DNA from: Streptomyces roseifaciens
Lineage (GTDB): Bacteria > Actinomycetota > Actinomycetes > Streptomycetales > Streptomycetaceae
NCBI RefSeq assembly: GCF_001445655.1
Contig: NZ_LNBE01000003.1
Span: 2,450,045-2,514,044, forward strand
DNA length: 64,000 nucleotides
Direction of reading: 5' to 3'
Under the pieces are notes generated by a model. That model was not told the origin of the DNA. It searched no databases and worked only from the letters and a program-made list of their open reading frames with translations. The translations under genes and the position numbers were made by a program. Positions 25,957-34,360 of the stretch are shown here, one piece after another (the stretch's first letter is position 1; each line of letters opens with the position of its first letter).

Positions 25957-26502
25957 ATGTACCCGGTCAGCCGCCGCAGCCAGCGCCTGGAGCTCCGTGA
26001 GCTCACCCGCAACGACACCGACGCCGTCCACGCGATCTACGGCAGCTCGAAAGCAACCGAACACCTCAGTTTCGAGCCCCGCACCCGCGACCAGGTGGAC
26101 CAACTCGTGACGCGGTCGATCACCCTGGCAAGCTCGGAGCCCCGCGAGGAGTACGCCCTCGCCATCACTGCACGCGAGACAGGCAGCCTGATCGGCTTCG
26201 GCCGCCTGGCCACCGATCCCCACCAGCAGCGCGCGGCCACCTTCGGCTTCGCGCTGCGCCCGGACGCGTGGGGCGTCGGCCATGGCACCGAGACCGTCCG
26301 ACTCCTGCTTGGCCTGGGCTTCGAAGAGCTGGGCCTGCACCGGATCTGGGGCGCTCGATCGCCCCTCAATGAGGCCTCCGCTCGGACGATGCGCAAAGCC
26401 GGCATGAGCGAGGAAGGACGCATCCGCGAGCACATCTGCAAGGGCGGCACATGGCGCGACTCCATCGTCCACGCCATGCTCGACCACGAGTGGAGGCGCT
26501 GA
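25957..26502 (+). CDS. RimJ/RimL-type GNAT N-acetyltransferase
   Basis: 181 residues with the full GNAT order: LELRELTRNDTDAVHAIYG, YALAITARETGSLIGFGRL, TFGFALRPDAWGVGHGTET with the acetyl-CoA loop (WGVGHGTE), and LGLHRIWGARSPLNEASART. RimJ/RimL relatives acetylate ribosomal-protein N-termini, antibiotics or other small amines. There is no signal peptide. It starts 24 bases after the HTH-TPR gene and is likely controlled by it. The TsaA fragment follows. Confidence 0.85.
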   Translation: MYPVSRRSQRLELRELTRNDTDAVHAIYGSSKATEHLSFEPRTRDQVDQLVTRSITLASSEPREEYALAITARETGSLIGFGRLATDPHQQRAATFGFALRPDAWGVGHGTETVRLLLGLGFEELGLHRIWGARSPLNEASARTMRKAGMSEEGRIREHICKGGTWRDSIVHAMLDHEWRR

Positions 26503-26562
26503 AACTGACACACACGTTGCGGGGAGCCGCACGTTCCCGGCACGAAAGGCCGGCGGCCGGCC

Positions 26563-26802
26563 ACCGGTACCTTCGTCCACCGCAACCACCGCCGCCCCAA
26601 CCAGCTCGCCCTCTCCTTTCCCCGCCTCCTGCACGTACAAGGCCGCGACCTGCACGTCACCGACCTCGACGCCATCGACGGCACCCCGATCGTGGACCTC
26701 GCCCCCTACTTCCCGCAGATGGGACCCCGCAGCGCCGTCACCACCCCCGGCTGGCCGGCAGAAATGCTCCGCCACTACTGGGACACCCCCACCCAGCGCT
26801 GA
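26563..26802 (+). pseudogene. TsaA/TrmO-like fragment lacking its N-terminus
   Basis: In this frame the sequence reads GTFVHRNHRRPNQLALSFPR, then LLHVQGRDLHVTDLDAIDGTPIVDLAPYFP in consecutive short parts, and stops at 26802. This is the second half of TsaA/TrmO, the SAM-dependent methyltransferase that acts on N6-threonylcarbamoyl-adenosine in tRNA. The usual start region is missing: no ATG or GTG lies between the fragment and the upstream TGA at 26506. The family motif R-S-P-x-R-P-N is changed to HRNHRRPN. A broken accessory copy, transcribed with the GNAT gene. Confidence 0.65.
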
Positions 26803-26908
26803 CAGCCCCACCACCGCACGCCCGGCAGCACGCGGACCTCAACACACCGGAGGCTCGGACTCGCATCCCGCATCGTGCTCCCGAGGGAGCACCCCGCCGC
26901 CGCGGCGC

Positions 26909-27709
26909 TCACAGCCCACCCCGCACGACCAGAGGAGCGGGACGGAACCCGTTGGGCAGGGAGTGTCCCGGCTGTGCCGCGCCGACCGCCTGGACGAGAC
27001 GGAACGGCCTGGTGCAGGGCATGCGCTGGGAGGCCCACCGGTGGTTGTCCAGGAGAAGGCCCTCGCCCGCCCGGAGCCTGACCTCAAAGGCCGCCGTGTT
27101 CAGGGCGGACCGGAGGTCAGCAAGGCGTGCAGCGGCCGCCTCGTGCCAGCGGACCGGAGCGTCCAGGCCCAGGCGCAAGGCCACATTCCCGTCCTTGTGG
27201 TGTGCGAAGAGCGGGCCGCGCACGCCGCCAGTGCCACCGAAGAGAGCCGCAGAGTCGTCTGAGAAGACAGCCGCCGCGGCCGGAGAACGCCGCTGCAGCT
27301 CGTGGTACAGCCGTCGCCCGTCCACCAAACGGTAGGAGACACCGTTCGCGGGAGCCCGCAAGCAGGCCAGTACTACCAGCCGGGGCGGGTTCTCAAGGTC
27401 ATACCCGGTGGTCGACAGGCCCGCTGGCCCGCGGCCGGTGGGCGCCACGCCGTGGGGCCGCTGCCCCCGGAGGCCGGCAAGGGACGACAGCCCGTCCGGG
27501 CCACTGTCCCTCTGCCGTTCCATGCGCATCACCCGCGGAGCAAAACGGGCCACAGTATCCCTGTCGGCCAGCCCCTCCAACCGGACGATTCCCCCGCCGC
27601 GTACCCCGGCGGCGCACCGCTGGACATCGCCCGGGCGTAAGACCCGTACGAGGTCGACAGGTACAGCCGCTCTGGCGGGGGCATGGACGAAGGTTCGGGG
27701 GAGGGGCAT
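26909..27709 (-). CDS. TauD/clavaminate-synthase-like oxygenase, possibly inactive
   Basis: 266 residues from ATG 27709. The pattern is that of AsnO/VioC-type Fe(II)/2-oxoglutarate oxygenases: VRVLRPGDVQRCAAGVRGGG, PRLVVLACLRAP, GPLFAHHKDGNVALRL with the HxD iron ligands (H-K-D), and LRAGEGLLLDNHRW. In relatives the last region ends in a LHGR-type motif that supplies the second histidine and the 2-oxoglutarate arginine. Here it reads ASQR, so that histidine appears to be missing unless NHRW substitutes. It may be inactive or use a changed centre. It diverges from the 27986 regulator across 276 bases that contain the palindrome CCGGCGTACGCCGG. Confidence 0.65.
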   Translation of the reverse strand: MPLPRTFVHAPARAAVPVDLVRVLRPGDVQRCAAGVRGGGIVRLEGLADRDTVARFAPRVMRMERQRDSGPDGLSSLAGLRGQRPHGVAPTGRGPAGLSTTGYDLENPPRLVVLACLRAPANGVSYRLVDGRRLYHELQRRSPAAAAVFSDDSAALFGGTGGVRGPLFAHHKDGNVALRLGLDAPVRWHEAAAARLADLRSALNTAAFEVRLRAGEGLLLDNHRWASQRMPCTRPFRLVQAVGAAQPGHSLPNGFRPAPLVVRGGL

Positions 27710-27985
27710 GGCGGCATCACTTTCCCGAGGTCGGACCTTGCTGCTGCGCTGCCCTCCCGGGAGGCAAAGGCCCAGACGCGCATGGTCAAGGAGCTGGAGG
27801 AGAAAGAAGCAAGGGGAGGCTGGCGATATCCAGCCACCCGCCAACCATCCACCGGCGTACGCCGGTTGCGCACATTCGAATACGTAATACGGTGAGTGAA
27901 TCTCGCTATGGCACGATCGGCGCCACAACCTGGTGGCGCACCGGCGGTGGCGCTGACCCGGGGCAGCCAGACAAGGGGGGGACGT

Positions 27986-29404
27986 GTGAACGGGCGACGA
28001 CGCTGCCGGACATGCAGCCATGAGCTCAGCCGGTACAACCCAGACGATCACTGCGCCGCCTGCAGCAGCCAGCCGGCCCTGCCAGCCGGTGCAGCGCGAC
28101 GGGACCTGCCCGCCGACGTGTGGGAGCACAGGGACGTACGCGAGGCTCTTGCCGCGTTCGACTTCGGAGCCTTATGCCGCCTGCTGCGCCGGTACACCGG
28201 CTGGCGGCAGAGCGACCTTGCCGCCCTCCTGGGAATGAATCAGGGCATCTTGTCGCAGATCGAACGGAATGTGCGGCGCCTGACGGACATCGACAAGATC
28301 CGCGCCTTCCTCCAGGCTCTCGGAACCCCGCCGGAACTATCCCCCTTACACCCCCGCTCCCAGCCCACCACACCCCCTCCTCCCGGCGCCTCTGACCTCA
28401 CCGCCCGTGCCGCCGCCGACTCCCTCGCCTTCACCCAGCAGATCACTCCAGGCAATGTCGACGACCAAGAGCTGGAGTACCTGTCCCTGGAACTCAGCCG
28501 CATCGCCATCGCCTACGTACACAGCCCCGTGCTCCCCCTCTTTACCGACCTGCTCATCGTCCGGGACAGGACCTTTCACCTCATCCAGGGCCCCCAGCGC
28601 CCCACGCACCGCAGCACCCTGCTCATGCTCGCCGGGACCGCCTGCCTGCTCCTCGCCCACGCCTCCCAGAACATCGGGGACGACCGGTCCGCCCTCGTGC
28701 AACTGCACACCGCCTACTCATGCGCCGACCAGGCCGACCACAGGGGACTCAAAGCCTGGGTCCGCGCCACCTACGCACTGTTCGCCGAATGGTCCCCCCG
28801 CCGCCGGCAAGCCCTGACCTTCACGCACCAGGCCTGGGACCTCGCCCCGCCCGGCGACTCGCGCATCCGCATCGCCGCCATCGAAGCACGCACCGCAGCA
28901 CGCCTCGGCGACCACGACCGCGCCCTGCACGCCCTGGCACGCATGCACACCGCCCAGGCCGAAACCCCCGTCCACGACGAGCTCAGCGAACTCGGCGGCA
29001 TCCTGACCTTCCCCCGGGCCAAACAGGAATACTACGAAGGAGCCGTCCACAGCCTCCTGGAAGACCACACCACAGCAGAACAGCACGCCTCCGAGGCACT
29101 GCGCCGCTACGCCGTAGGCCCCGCAGAGCAGCGGTCGTACGGCGATGAAGCCCTTGCCCTGATCGACGTCGTCACCGCACGCCTGGCCCTCGGCGACCTC
29201 CACGGCGCAAGCGAGCTGCTGGAGCGCATCCTCACCCTTCCCCCCACGCTCCGCATCCAGCAGCTCCAGGACAGACTCCACCGCGTGCGAGCGATGCTGC
29301 AGCATCCCGCCCTCCGGCACAGTCCTGCAGCCCGGCAACTGGCCGAACTCACCCGCGGGTATGAAGTCATCAGCACCCACACCCCGATACCGTCCTCGCG
29401 ATGA
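27986..29404 (+). CDS. HTH-TPR regulator with zinc-ribbon N-terminus
   Basis: 472 residues from GTG 27986, about five bases after AAGGGGGGG; a longer frame to 27896 lacks a ribosome site. The N-terminus has a zinc-ribbon-like CRTCSHELSRYNPDDHCAAC. An XRE-type HTH follows: LLRRYTGWRQSDLAALLGMN, then ILSQIERNVRRLTDIDKI. TPR helices occupy residues about 150-460, with a segment LGGILTFPRAKQEYY matched in the 24577 protein. Such regulators are frequent in Streptomyces. The stop overlaps the APH-like gene (ATGA), so the regulator and enzyme are co-translated. Confidence 0.85.
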   Translation: MNGRRRCRTCSHELSRYNPDDHCAACSSQPALPAGAARRDLPADVWEHRDVREALAAFDFGALCRLLRRYTGWRQSDLAALLGMNQGILSQIERNVRRLTDIDKIRAFLQALGTPPELSPLHPRSQPTTPPPPGASDLTARAAADSLAFTQQITPGNVDDQELEYLSLELSRIAIAYVHSPVLPLFTDLLIVRDRTFHLIQGPQRPTHRSTLLMLAGTACLLLAHASQNIGDDRSALVQLHTAYSCADQADHRGLKAWVRATYALFAEWSPRRRQALTFTHQAWDLAPPGDSRIRIAAIEARTAARLGDHDRALHALARMHTAQAETPVHDELSELGGILTFPRAKQEYYEGAVHSLLEDHTTAEQHASEALRRYAVGPAEQRSYGDEALALIDVVTARLALGDLHGASELLERILTLPPTLRIQQLQDRLHRVRAMLQHPALRHSPAARQLAELTRGYEVISTHTPIPSSR

Positions 29405-30276
29405 CGATCACCACCACGCGACCAGAAGACGCCGCCCGCGCCGCCAGCCTCACACACGGCCTGGACGCGCGTGACCTCACACCCTTGCGCGCACACGCCA
29501 CCTCCGTCTACCACCTGCCCCACGAAGCCGCCGTCGCCAGGGTCAGCCCCCTGACCAAACAAGAAGCCGTCACCCGAGGCGTCACCCTCACACACTGGCT
29601 CGCAGCCCAGGGCTACCCAGCCACCGAGCCCCTGCCCCTCCAGCCCACACCACACGGCCCCTACCTCGTCACCTTCTGGCACCACTACCCGCAACACAGC
29701 CGACCCCAGCCAACCCCCGAACACCTCGGCCACCTGCTGCGCCTGCTCCACGACCTGCCCCCGCCGCCGGCGGCCCTACCGGTCTACCAGCCGCTCGCCC
29801 AGCTGAGCGCCACGGTCGCCCGCAGCAGCTACCTGACCCCGGACATACGCACCTGGCTCACCCGCACCATCACCGAACTCCTGACCGCCTACCGGAAGCT
29901 GCACTTCCCCTTGGGTACCGGACTCATCCACGGCGACGCCTACCCCGGCAACACCCTCTGGGACGGCACATCCGTGCGCCTCGGCGACTGGGACGAAGCC
30001 GCCACCGGGCCACGGGAACTCGACCTCGCCAACACGCACCAGGGAGTGCGCTTCGGCCGAACACCTACGGCCATCGAAGCATTCACCAGGGCCTACGGCC
30101 ACGACCCACGCGGCTGGCCAGGACTTCCCGTTCTGATCGCCATGCGCGACCTTCACACCCTGGGCTCGTTCATCAGGCGCGCGGACACCGGTGACCCCCA
30201 CGCCACCCGGCAGCTCAAGCATCGCCTCAGCACCCTCTGCACGGGGAGCACCACAGCACGCTGGGACACCTTCTGA
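29401..30276 (+). CDS. Aminoglycoside-phosphotransferase (APH)-like kinase
   Basis: 291 residues. The kinase C-lobe is clear: catalytic loop LIHGDAYPGNTLW and metal-binding segment RLGDWDEAATGPRELDL. The N-lobe is short (YHLPHEAAVARVSPLTKQEA supplies the ATP lysine). Family members phosphorylate aminoglycosides, choline, homoserine or other hydroxylated small molecules; resistance cannot be inferred from sequence alone. The start overlaps the HTH-TPR stop by four bases. Confidence 0.85.
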   Translation: MTITTTRPEDAARAASLTHGLDARDLTPLRAHATSVYHLPHEAAVARVSPLTKQEAVTRGVTLTHWLAAQGYPATEPLPLQPTPHGPYLVTFWHHYPQHSRPQPTPEHLGHLLRLLHDLPPPPAALPVYQPLAQLSATVARSSYLTPDIRTWLTRTITELLTAYRKLHFPLGTGLIHGDAYPGNTLWDGTSVRLGDWDEAATGPRELDLANTHQGVRFGRTPTAIEAFTRAYGHDPRGWPGLPVLIAMRDLHTLGSFIRRADTGDPHATRQLKHRLSTLCTGSTTARWDTF

Positions 30277-30416
30277 GCCCGGGTGCGGCCAGAGGAGCTG
30301 CATCATTCCGCTGAACGCCGCCTGGCACACAGGAAGGGAAAGCGAGTCGGCGCCGGCCCGGCGAGGAGGCGCGCCTTGACGGGCTTGCCACCATTCACCG
30401 GGCGAGAGGGGTGTGG

Positions 30417-30462
30417 ACGTAATTCCCCGGTGGAAGTTCACGTAATTCCCCAGCTGCTGACA
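30417..30462. mobile_element. Solitary IS21-like terminal end
   Basis: Two exact 12-bp direct repeats, ACGTAATTCCCC, at 30417-30428 and 30440-30451, precede CAGCTGCTGACA ending at 30462. Read from the other strand this begins TGTCAGCAGCTGGGGAATTA. IS21-family ends start with TG and carry tandem internal repeats like these. No istA or istB gene is nearby, so this is a leftover end. Confidence 0.45.
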
Positions 30463-30487
30463 TGAGCCGACGGGGAGGCGGTCCGTG

Positions 30488-31012
30488 TCAGTCCCACCAG
30501 AGCACGACGAGAAGCCGCTGCTGGGATGCGCCAAGGTAGAACTTGCGCAGGGCGTTGAAGTGCCCCAGCAGGTACTTCTTTGGGCCACCGACGATCTCGT
30601 CTGCGCCGTTGCCGATCAAGGAGGCGGCCTCTGCTTCGTCTGCCGGGAGGGCGGCCAGGAGGGCCGGAAAGTCGATCTCTCCGAGCAGTTGCGCAGCGCG
30701 AGCCACTTGAGCTGCTGAGAGGGCCGTGGGGGCCGGCCCGAAGGGGGCGATGGTATGCGGATGCGTGTTGAGGAAGGCGAGGTCGATGGCAGTCTCGCCC
30801 TCGAGAGCCTGCCGGAGACCATTCCGGTGGACGTCATCGAGACCTCCCAGCTCGCAGACCCGTTCGAGCAGGAACGGTGCCCAGTCCAGGTCGAGTACAT
30901 CCGCCGACGGTGGATCCCAGAGACGATCTCCATCCGGCGACGCGTCAGCTGACTGGCGGCAGGAGTCGAGTTACTCCGCCGGGATGCGGGCGAGCTGCTG
31001 AGTGATGGCCAT
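30488..31012 (-). pseudogene. DUF1877-family protein with early ochre codon
   Basis: ATG 31012 begins MAITQQLARIPAE, then a TAA at codon 14 (position 30971-30973), then the same frame continues LDSCRQSADASPDGDRLWD, LDLDWAPFLLERVCEL, LLGEIDFPALLAALPADEAE and ends LVVLWWD. This is the whole DUF1877 family pattern. Relatives have tyrosine where the stop falls, so a single base change (TAC or TAT to TAA) explains it. GTG 30706 could yield only the last 72 residues. Function of the family is unknown. Confidence 0.75.
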
Positions 31013-31217
31013 GACGGCAGTATCCCGACGGCGTCCACCAGTTTTCCCTACAGGGGCCGGCGCCGCCGTGCTACCCGAAACGTTCACCGCCTTGCACTCC
31101 ACTGTGCCTCGCTTCCGCCAACGCCGTCTCGCCCTCACTGCCAGGGTCACCGAGCGGGATATCCATCTCTGGGGCTGGGACCAAGAGCCGACGTGCACTC
31201 CAGAACGCTGCGGATAC

Positions 31218-32144
31218 TCACCACCCGACAAGCTCGCCGGCCCAGCCCCGGCGCGGGCTCGCGCCGTCGGCGACGGCGGCAATCCGCTGGTCTTCTTGGC
31301 CTGCCGCCACCTGCAGGTCCCTCCACTGCGTGGCCTCAAGGCCGGAAGGCCAGCCCAAGTCCGCGTAGGGACGCCGCGGCCGCTGGCCGCGTACCCGCAT
31401 GAACTCCACCTGCGCCACGGCAGCGCCTGCCGCGGCTCCGTGCCCGTCACCGATGAGGCGTACCAGAAGGTCGTAGCCGAACGGGCTGTCGAGCGGAGTG
31501 ACCAGGACGCCACCCGGCTTCAGCTGCCGCAGCCAGGCACGGGGGATCCGGCGGACCGAAGCGGTGGACACGATGCGGTCGTACGGCCCGCCGCCGGCAT
31601 GGCCTTCCTCGCCGTCGCCCATGATGACCCGCGGGTTCACTCCCGCGGCGCGCAGCCGGTCCTCGGCGCGGGCGGCGAGGCGGGAGTCGATCTCCACCGT
31701 GACGACGCCGGCGTCACCCGCTCGGTGAGAAAGGAGCGCGGTGGTGTAGCCGGTGCCTGTGCCGATCTCAAGGATGCGCTCACCGGGCTCGGGGGCCAGG
31801 TGGCGCAGCAGCTCGATCACCACGCCGGGCGAGGAAATACTGGAGGTGAACACGCCGTCTGCCGGCCCGGTGGGGAGGACGGCACCGTCGTCGATCTGGG
31901 TGATGAGCGCGGCCCCGGGCTGGTATACCGCCTTGAGCCAGGCGCGCGGCTTCACACTCCGGTCGATCAACGGATAGCGGCCGTCGCCGGTGCGGGCGGG
32001 CCACCACACCCGGTCAGGAACGAACGCCTCCCGGGGAACATCCAAGAACGCCTGACGGAGCCAGGAACACCCGGCAAACCCCCGGGGACTCTGACTCATC
32101 TCGCGCGCGCAGCGAGTGCGCAGGCCCTCGGCGGACATCACCAT
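31218..32144 (-). CDS. Protein-L-isoaspartate methyltransferase homologue
   Basis: 308 residues from ATG 32144, seven bases after GAGGGAGG. A PIMT core is evident: WLRQAFLDVPREAFVPDRVW, SSISSPGVVIELLRHL, motif I ILEIGTGTGYTTALLSHR, VVTVEIDSRLAARAEDRL and YDRIVSTASVRRIPRAWLRQ. True repair PIMTs are about 210 residues; this one has a longer N-terminus and C-terminus, like those that form aspartimides in graspetides or act in lanthipeptide systems. It lies 13 bases after a small acidic peptide gene. No ATP-grasp or lanthionine synthetase is adjacent. Confidence 0.75.
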   Translation of the reverse strand: MVMSAEGLRTRCAREMSQSPRGFAGCSWLRQAFLDVPREAFVPDRVWWPARTGDGRYPLIDRSVKPRAWLKAVYQPGAALITQIDDGAVLPTGPADGVFTSSISSPGVVIELLRHLAPEPGERILEIGTGTGYTTALLSHRAGDAGVVTVEIDSRLAARAEDRLRAAGVNPRVIMGDGEEGHAGGGPYDRIVSTASVRRIPRAWLRQLKPGGVLVTPLDSPFGYDLLVRLIGDGHGAAAGAAVAQVEFMRVRGQRPRRPYADLGWPSGLEATQWRDLQVAAGQEDQRIAAVADGASPRRGWAGELVGW

Positions 32145-32157
32145 CGCGCGGCCTCCC

Positions 32158-32274
32158 TCAGTCGTCTTCGAGATCGGTGTCGTCCGGTTCGGGCATCGGA
32201 TTGCCAGGATCTCCCGGACTCGAGTACGGCCCGCCGACCTGCCCATCCCCTGACTGCCGGTCTTCCCCAGCCAT
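32158..32274 (-). CDS. Small acidic peptide upstream of the PIMT homologue
   Basis: 38 residues from ATG 32274 with a strong GGGAGGAG ribosome site. The product is rich in Gly, Pro and Asp and ends PMPEPDDTDLEDD. There is no cysteine and no hydrophobic segment. Its position and coupling to a PIMT homologue, together with the acidic tail, suggest a peptide substrate of that enzyme, possibly a RiPP precursor. It could also be a small regulatory or stabilising protein. Confidence 0.5.
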   Translation of the reverse strand: MAGEDRQSGDGQVGGPYSSPGDPGNPMPEPDDTDLEDD

Positions 32275-32481
32275 CACACTCCTCCCACCCGGGCCCATCA
32301 CTGCACCATCCATCACCATAGGCGCGAACTCGGCCCTCCCGAGGGGACTTTGCGATGTGTGACCAGAACCGGCAGGGCTGTCCCGTGGTATTCGTGTCGA
32401 AAATCTGAGAATGCGCTACCCGAGCGGAACTCTGTTCCCCGACGGTCAGGGGCTGGCACCGCCGCGTCGGCGGCGGCCTGC

Positions 32482-32500
32482 GGGAGGGAGGGAGGGAGGG
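32482..32500 (+). repeat. Five-tract G-quadruplex motif
   Basis: GGGAGGGAGGGAGGGAGGG: five G3 runs separated by single A bases, an ideal parallel quadruplex sequence on the + strand. It lies in the gene-poor stretch 32275-33276. A 20-codon ORF (32508-32570) starts eight bases later, but I do not call it a gene. Confidence 0.6.
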
Positions 32501-32837
32501 AGAAGCCATGGCCACCCCGCCCCGCCGGCGTGTCCTCACAGTCCTCACACAGTCTGGCCTGGTGACCTAACGCCACAGATCCGCACCATTGCCCCCACTC
32601 GGGTCCATCGTCAAGAGGCCTTCATGAAGACCCGAGAGGGCGGTCGGTGGGACATCCCTCCTCATTGGATTCCATGACTGTCCAGCTGACATCGACCCCC
32701 AGCACGTCCGTGTCCCTGCCGCAGTCGAGCTTGTCCACCGCGGCGGATACCGCTTCGTTGAATGGTGAAGTAGTTGACAGAATGGGCGAGTTGGGGTGTC
32801 TGGTGTTGCGGATGAGAGGGTGGGTGTGCGACAATGA

Positions 32838-32914
32838 TTAGGCGGTCCTGGCCCGCGCATGCGGGGCTCCAGGTCCAGCTTTTACCCCAACCTTTCAGGT
32901 TGGGGTTTCTTTTT
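32838..32914 (+). ncRNA. Candidate small RNA ending in an intrinsic terminator
   Basis: A GACAAT -10-like box at 32831-32836 is preceded by TTGCGG 18 bases earlier. About 77 bases follow: a hairpin built from CCTGG/CCAGG and CCCGC/GCGGG around 32850-32874, and then the terminator stem. No ORF ends just before the terminator, so a short non-coding transcript is the simplest reading. Transcript limits are inferred. The rest of the kilobase 32275-33276 shows no gene. Confidence 0.4.
32884..32914 (+). terminator. Strong Rho-independent terminator
   Basis: Stem ACCCCAACC (32884-32892), loop TTTCA, stem GGTTGGGGT (32898-32906), then TTCTTTTT. A canonical T-rich terminator is rare in such GC-rich DNA and points to a real transcript upstream on the + strand. 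Confidence 0.85.
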
Positions 32915-33276
32915 CGGCTCGCGTCTCCTGCATCCGTTTGCTGCACTGACTCTGCAACGATTCTCTGGGCGGGCGCCAGCTGTATGTGTTCCGGGTTCCC
33001 GGAGTGGCGGGGTGAGGGACCCTTTGGCTCATGCATCACCCTCTCGCTATCGGCCAGATTCAGCCCGAGCCCGGCCGCGTGCCTCCCGGGCCTGAGCGGA
33101 CCAGGGGGACCGCCGGGGATACCAAGAGAGCGGTCGTGATCTGCCGTTCAGCTCCCGGCCAGGACTGCAGGCCCGCGGCCCTGATAGCCGACAGCGATTG
33201 TCAGCGCGCCCTGATATTCGTTTGAGAGCCATGGAGCTATCGACAGGGCTGACGTCCTGGGAACGGAACCTTTGAG

Positions 33277-33603
33277 ATGACACTGCCCACACCCGAGTCG
33301 CGCCTTGAGCAGGCCACCGCCCTTCTCTCTCAGGTCATCGACGTCGTGTACCGGGAAGGCAACCGGAGGTACAGCGCCCCGTATCTGATGCTGCAGGACA
33401 TCCGCGACGTCCTCACCCGGCAGGAAGGCGGGGCCGAGACGGCACTGAAGGACGCAGCTGAGATGTTCCCGATGCTCTACTCGGCGCCGCGGGACGGCTT
33501 CTCCGAGTTCCATGTCACACAATGCGACCCGGACCAGCGGGCAGAAGAGAACCGCAAGTTCAGCGCGATGGTCGACGACCTCCGTGCGGCGCTCTATGGC
33601 TGA
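33277..33603 (+). CDS. Hypothetical protein, 108 residues
   Basis: Starts MTLPTPESRLEQATALLSQV and is mostly helical, with YREGNRRYSAPYLMLQDIRD, LKDAAEMFPMLYSAPRDGFS and a helix at the end (FSAMVDDLRAALYG). No membrane segment or catalytic motif is seen. Not recognised. The stop overlaps the start of the following HTH-type gene by eight bases, so they are translated together. Confidence 0.65.
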   Translation: MTLPTPESRLEQATALLSQVIDVVYREGNRRYSAPYLMLQDIRDVLTRQEGGAETALKDAAEMFPMLYSAPRDGFSEFHVTQCDPDQRAEENRKFSAMVDDLRAALYG

Positions 33604-34360
33604 TACCCCAGCTCCCGGTGCCAGCACGCGAAACCGTCCTGCCGGCGTGGCGCACACGGGCCCGGGCGCGGCCGCGCAGGGCATGCAGCTCCCCTCCACA
33701 GGTGAAGGCCGGCGGCGACCGGTGCGCAGCCGCGTACGCCACGGCAGCCCGTCCTGCGCTGACTACGGCTGCCGGCGCACTGAGTGTCTGCGTGCCGCGC
33801 GCCAGGCACGCTCGCGCCGTGATGCCGATCGCGCGGCAGGCCGCCGGGCCCACGTCAGCTCCGCTCCGGCAGCTGCTCACCTGAACCGGCTGCGTGAAGC
33901 CGGTATGTCCGCCGGCGACATCGCGGCGCGCTCCGGCGTTGCCGACACACTCGTGCGCCGGCTCCTCCGGCCGGAGGAAGCGCGGCGGCCGCCCAGGATT
34001 CTCCGGCCGACGGAAGAGGCACTGCTCGGGCTCGCCGTCCCCGTCGCACGGACAGGCCCCCGCCTTCCCGGCCGGGCCCCGGCTGCTGGCGCAGCAGCCC
34101 GTCTTCAGCAACTCGCCGAACGCGGCTGGCCCGCCACCTACCTGGCCCAGCAACTCGGAACCAGCGTCTACACCCTCGCAGAAATCCGCTACCAGCGCCG
34201 TCGCCACATCGATCTGCGCCTGGACCAGATGATCCGCCTGCTGCACCAGAACCTTGTGTCCACGACTCCGGCCCGCCGCGGGATCCCTCACGGCCACGCC
34301 CTGCGCGCCCGGATAGCCGCGTCCCGTACGGCCGCAGGAGCTCGGCTTCCCGCCTCATAG
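33596..34360 (+). CDS. Hypothetical protein with two HTH-like segments
   Basis: 254 residues from ATG 33596. A basic region with cysteines (CADYGCRRTECLRAARQARS) is followed by LREAGMSAGDIAARSGVADT, a helix-turn-helix, and later LAERGWPATYLAQQLGTSVY, a second one. The spacing suggests a tandem repeat of one DNA-binding unit. This type occurs on actinomycete plasmids and phages, but its role is unknown. It overlaps the upstream gene by eight bases. Confidence 0.6.
   Translation: MADTPAPGASTRNRPAGVAHTGPGAAAQGMQLPSTGEGRRRPVRSRVRHGSPSCADYGCRRTECLRAARQARSRRDADRAAGRRAHVSSAPAAAHLNRLREAGMSAGDIAARSGVADTLVRRLLRPEEARRPPRILRPTEEALLGLAVPVARTGPRLPGRAPAAGAAARLQQLAERGWPATYLAQQLGTSVYTLAEIRYQRRRHIDLRLDQMIRLLHQNLVSTTPARRGIPHGHALRARIAASRTAAGARLPAS

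Noticed and set aside
24193..26814. Very long minus-strand open frame opposite the HTH-TPR and GNAT genes
   Set aside because: Gly/Ala/Val-rich antisense reading of well-supported + strand genes; a common artefact at high GC. Only its last 18 codons are considered, as a tiny coupled ORF.
32508..32570. 20-codon ORF after the G-rich run
   Set aside because: The purine-rich ribosome site comes free with the repeat; the product has no recognisable character and no coupled gene.
32411..32677. MRYPSGTLFPDGQGL frame resembling the start of IS630-type transposases
   Set aside because: Only about 15 residues fit and the rest is basic shadow; too little for a call.
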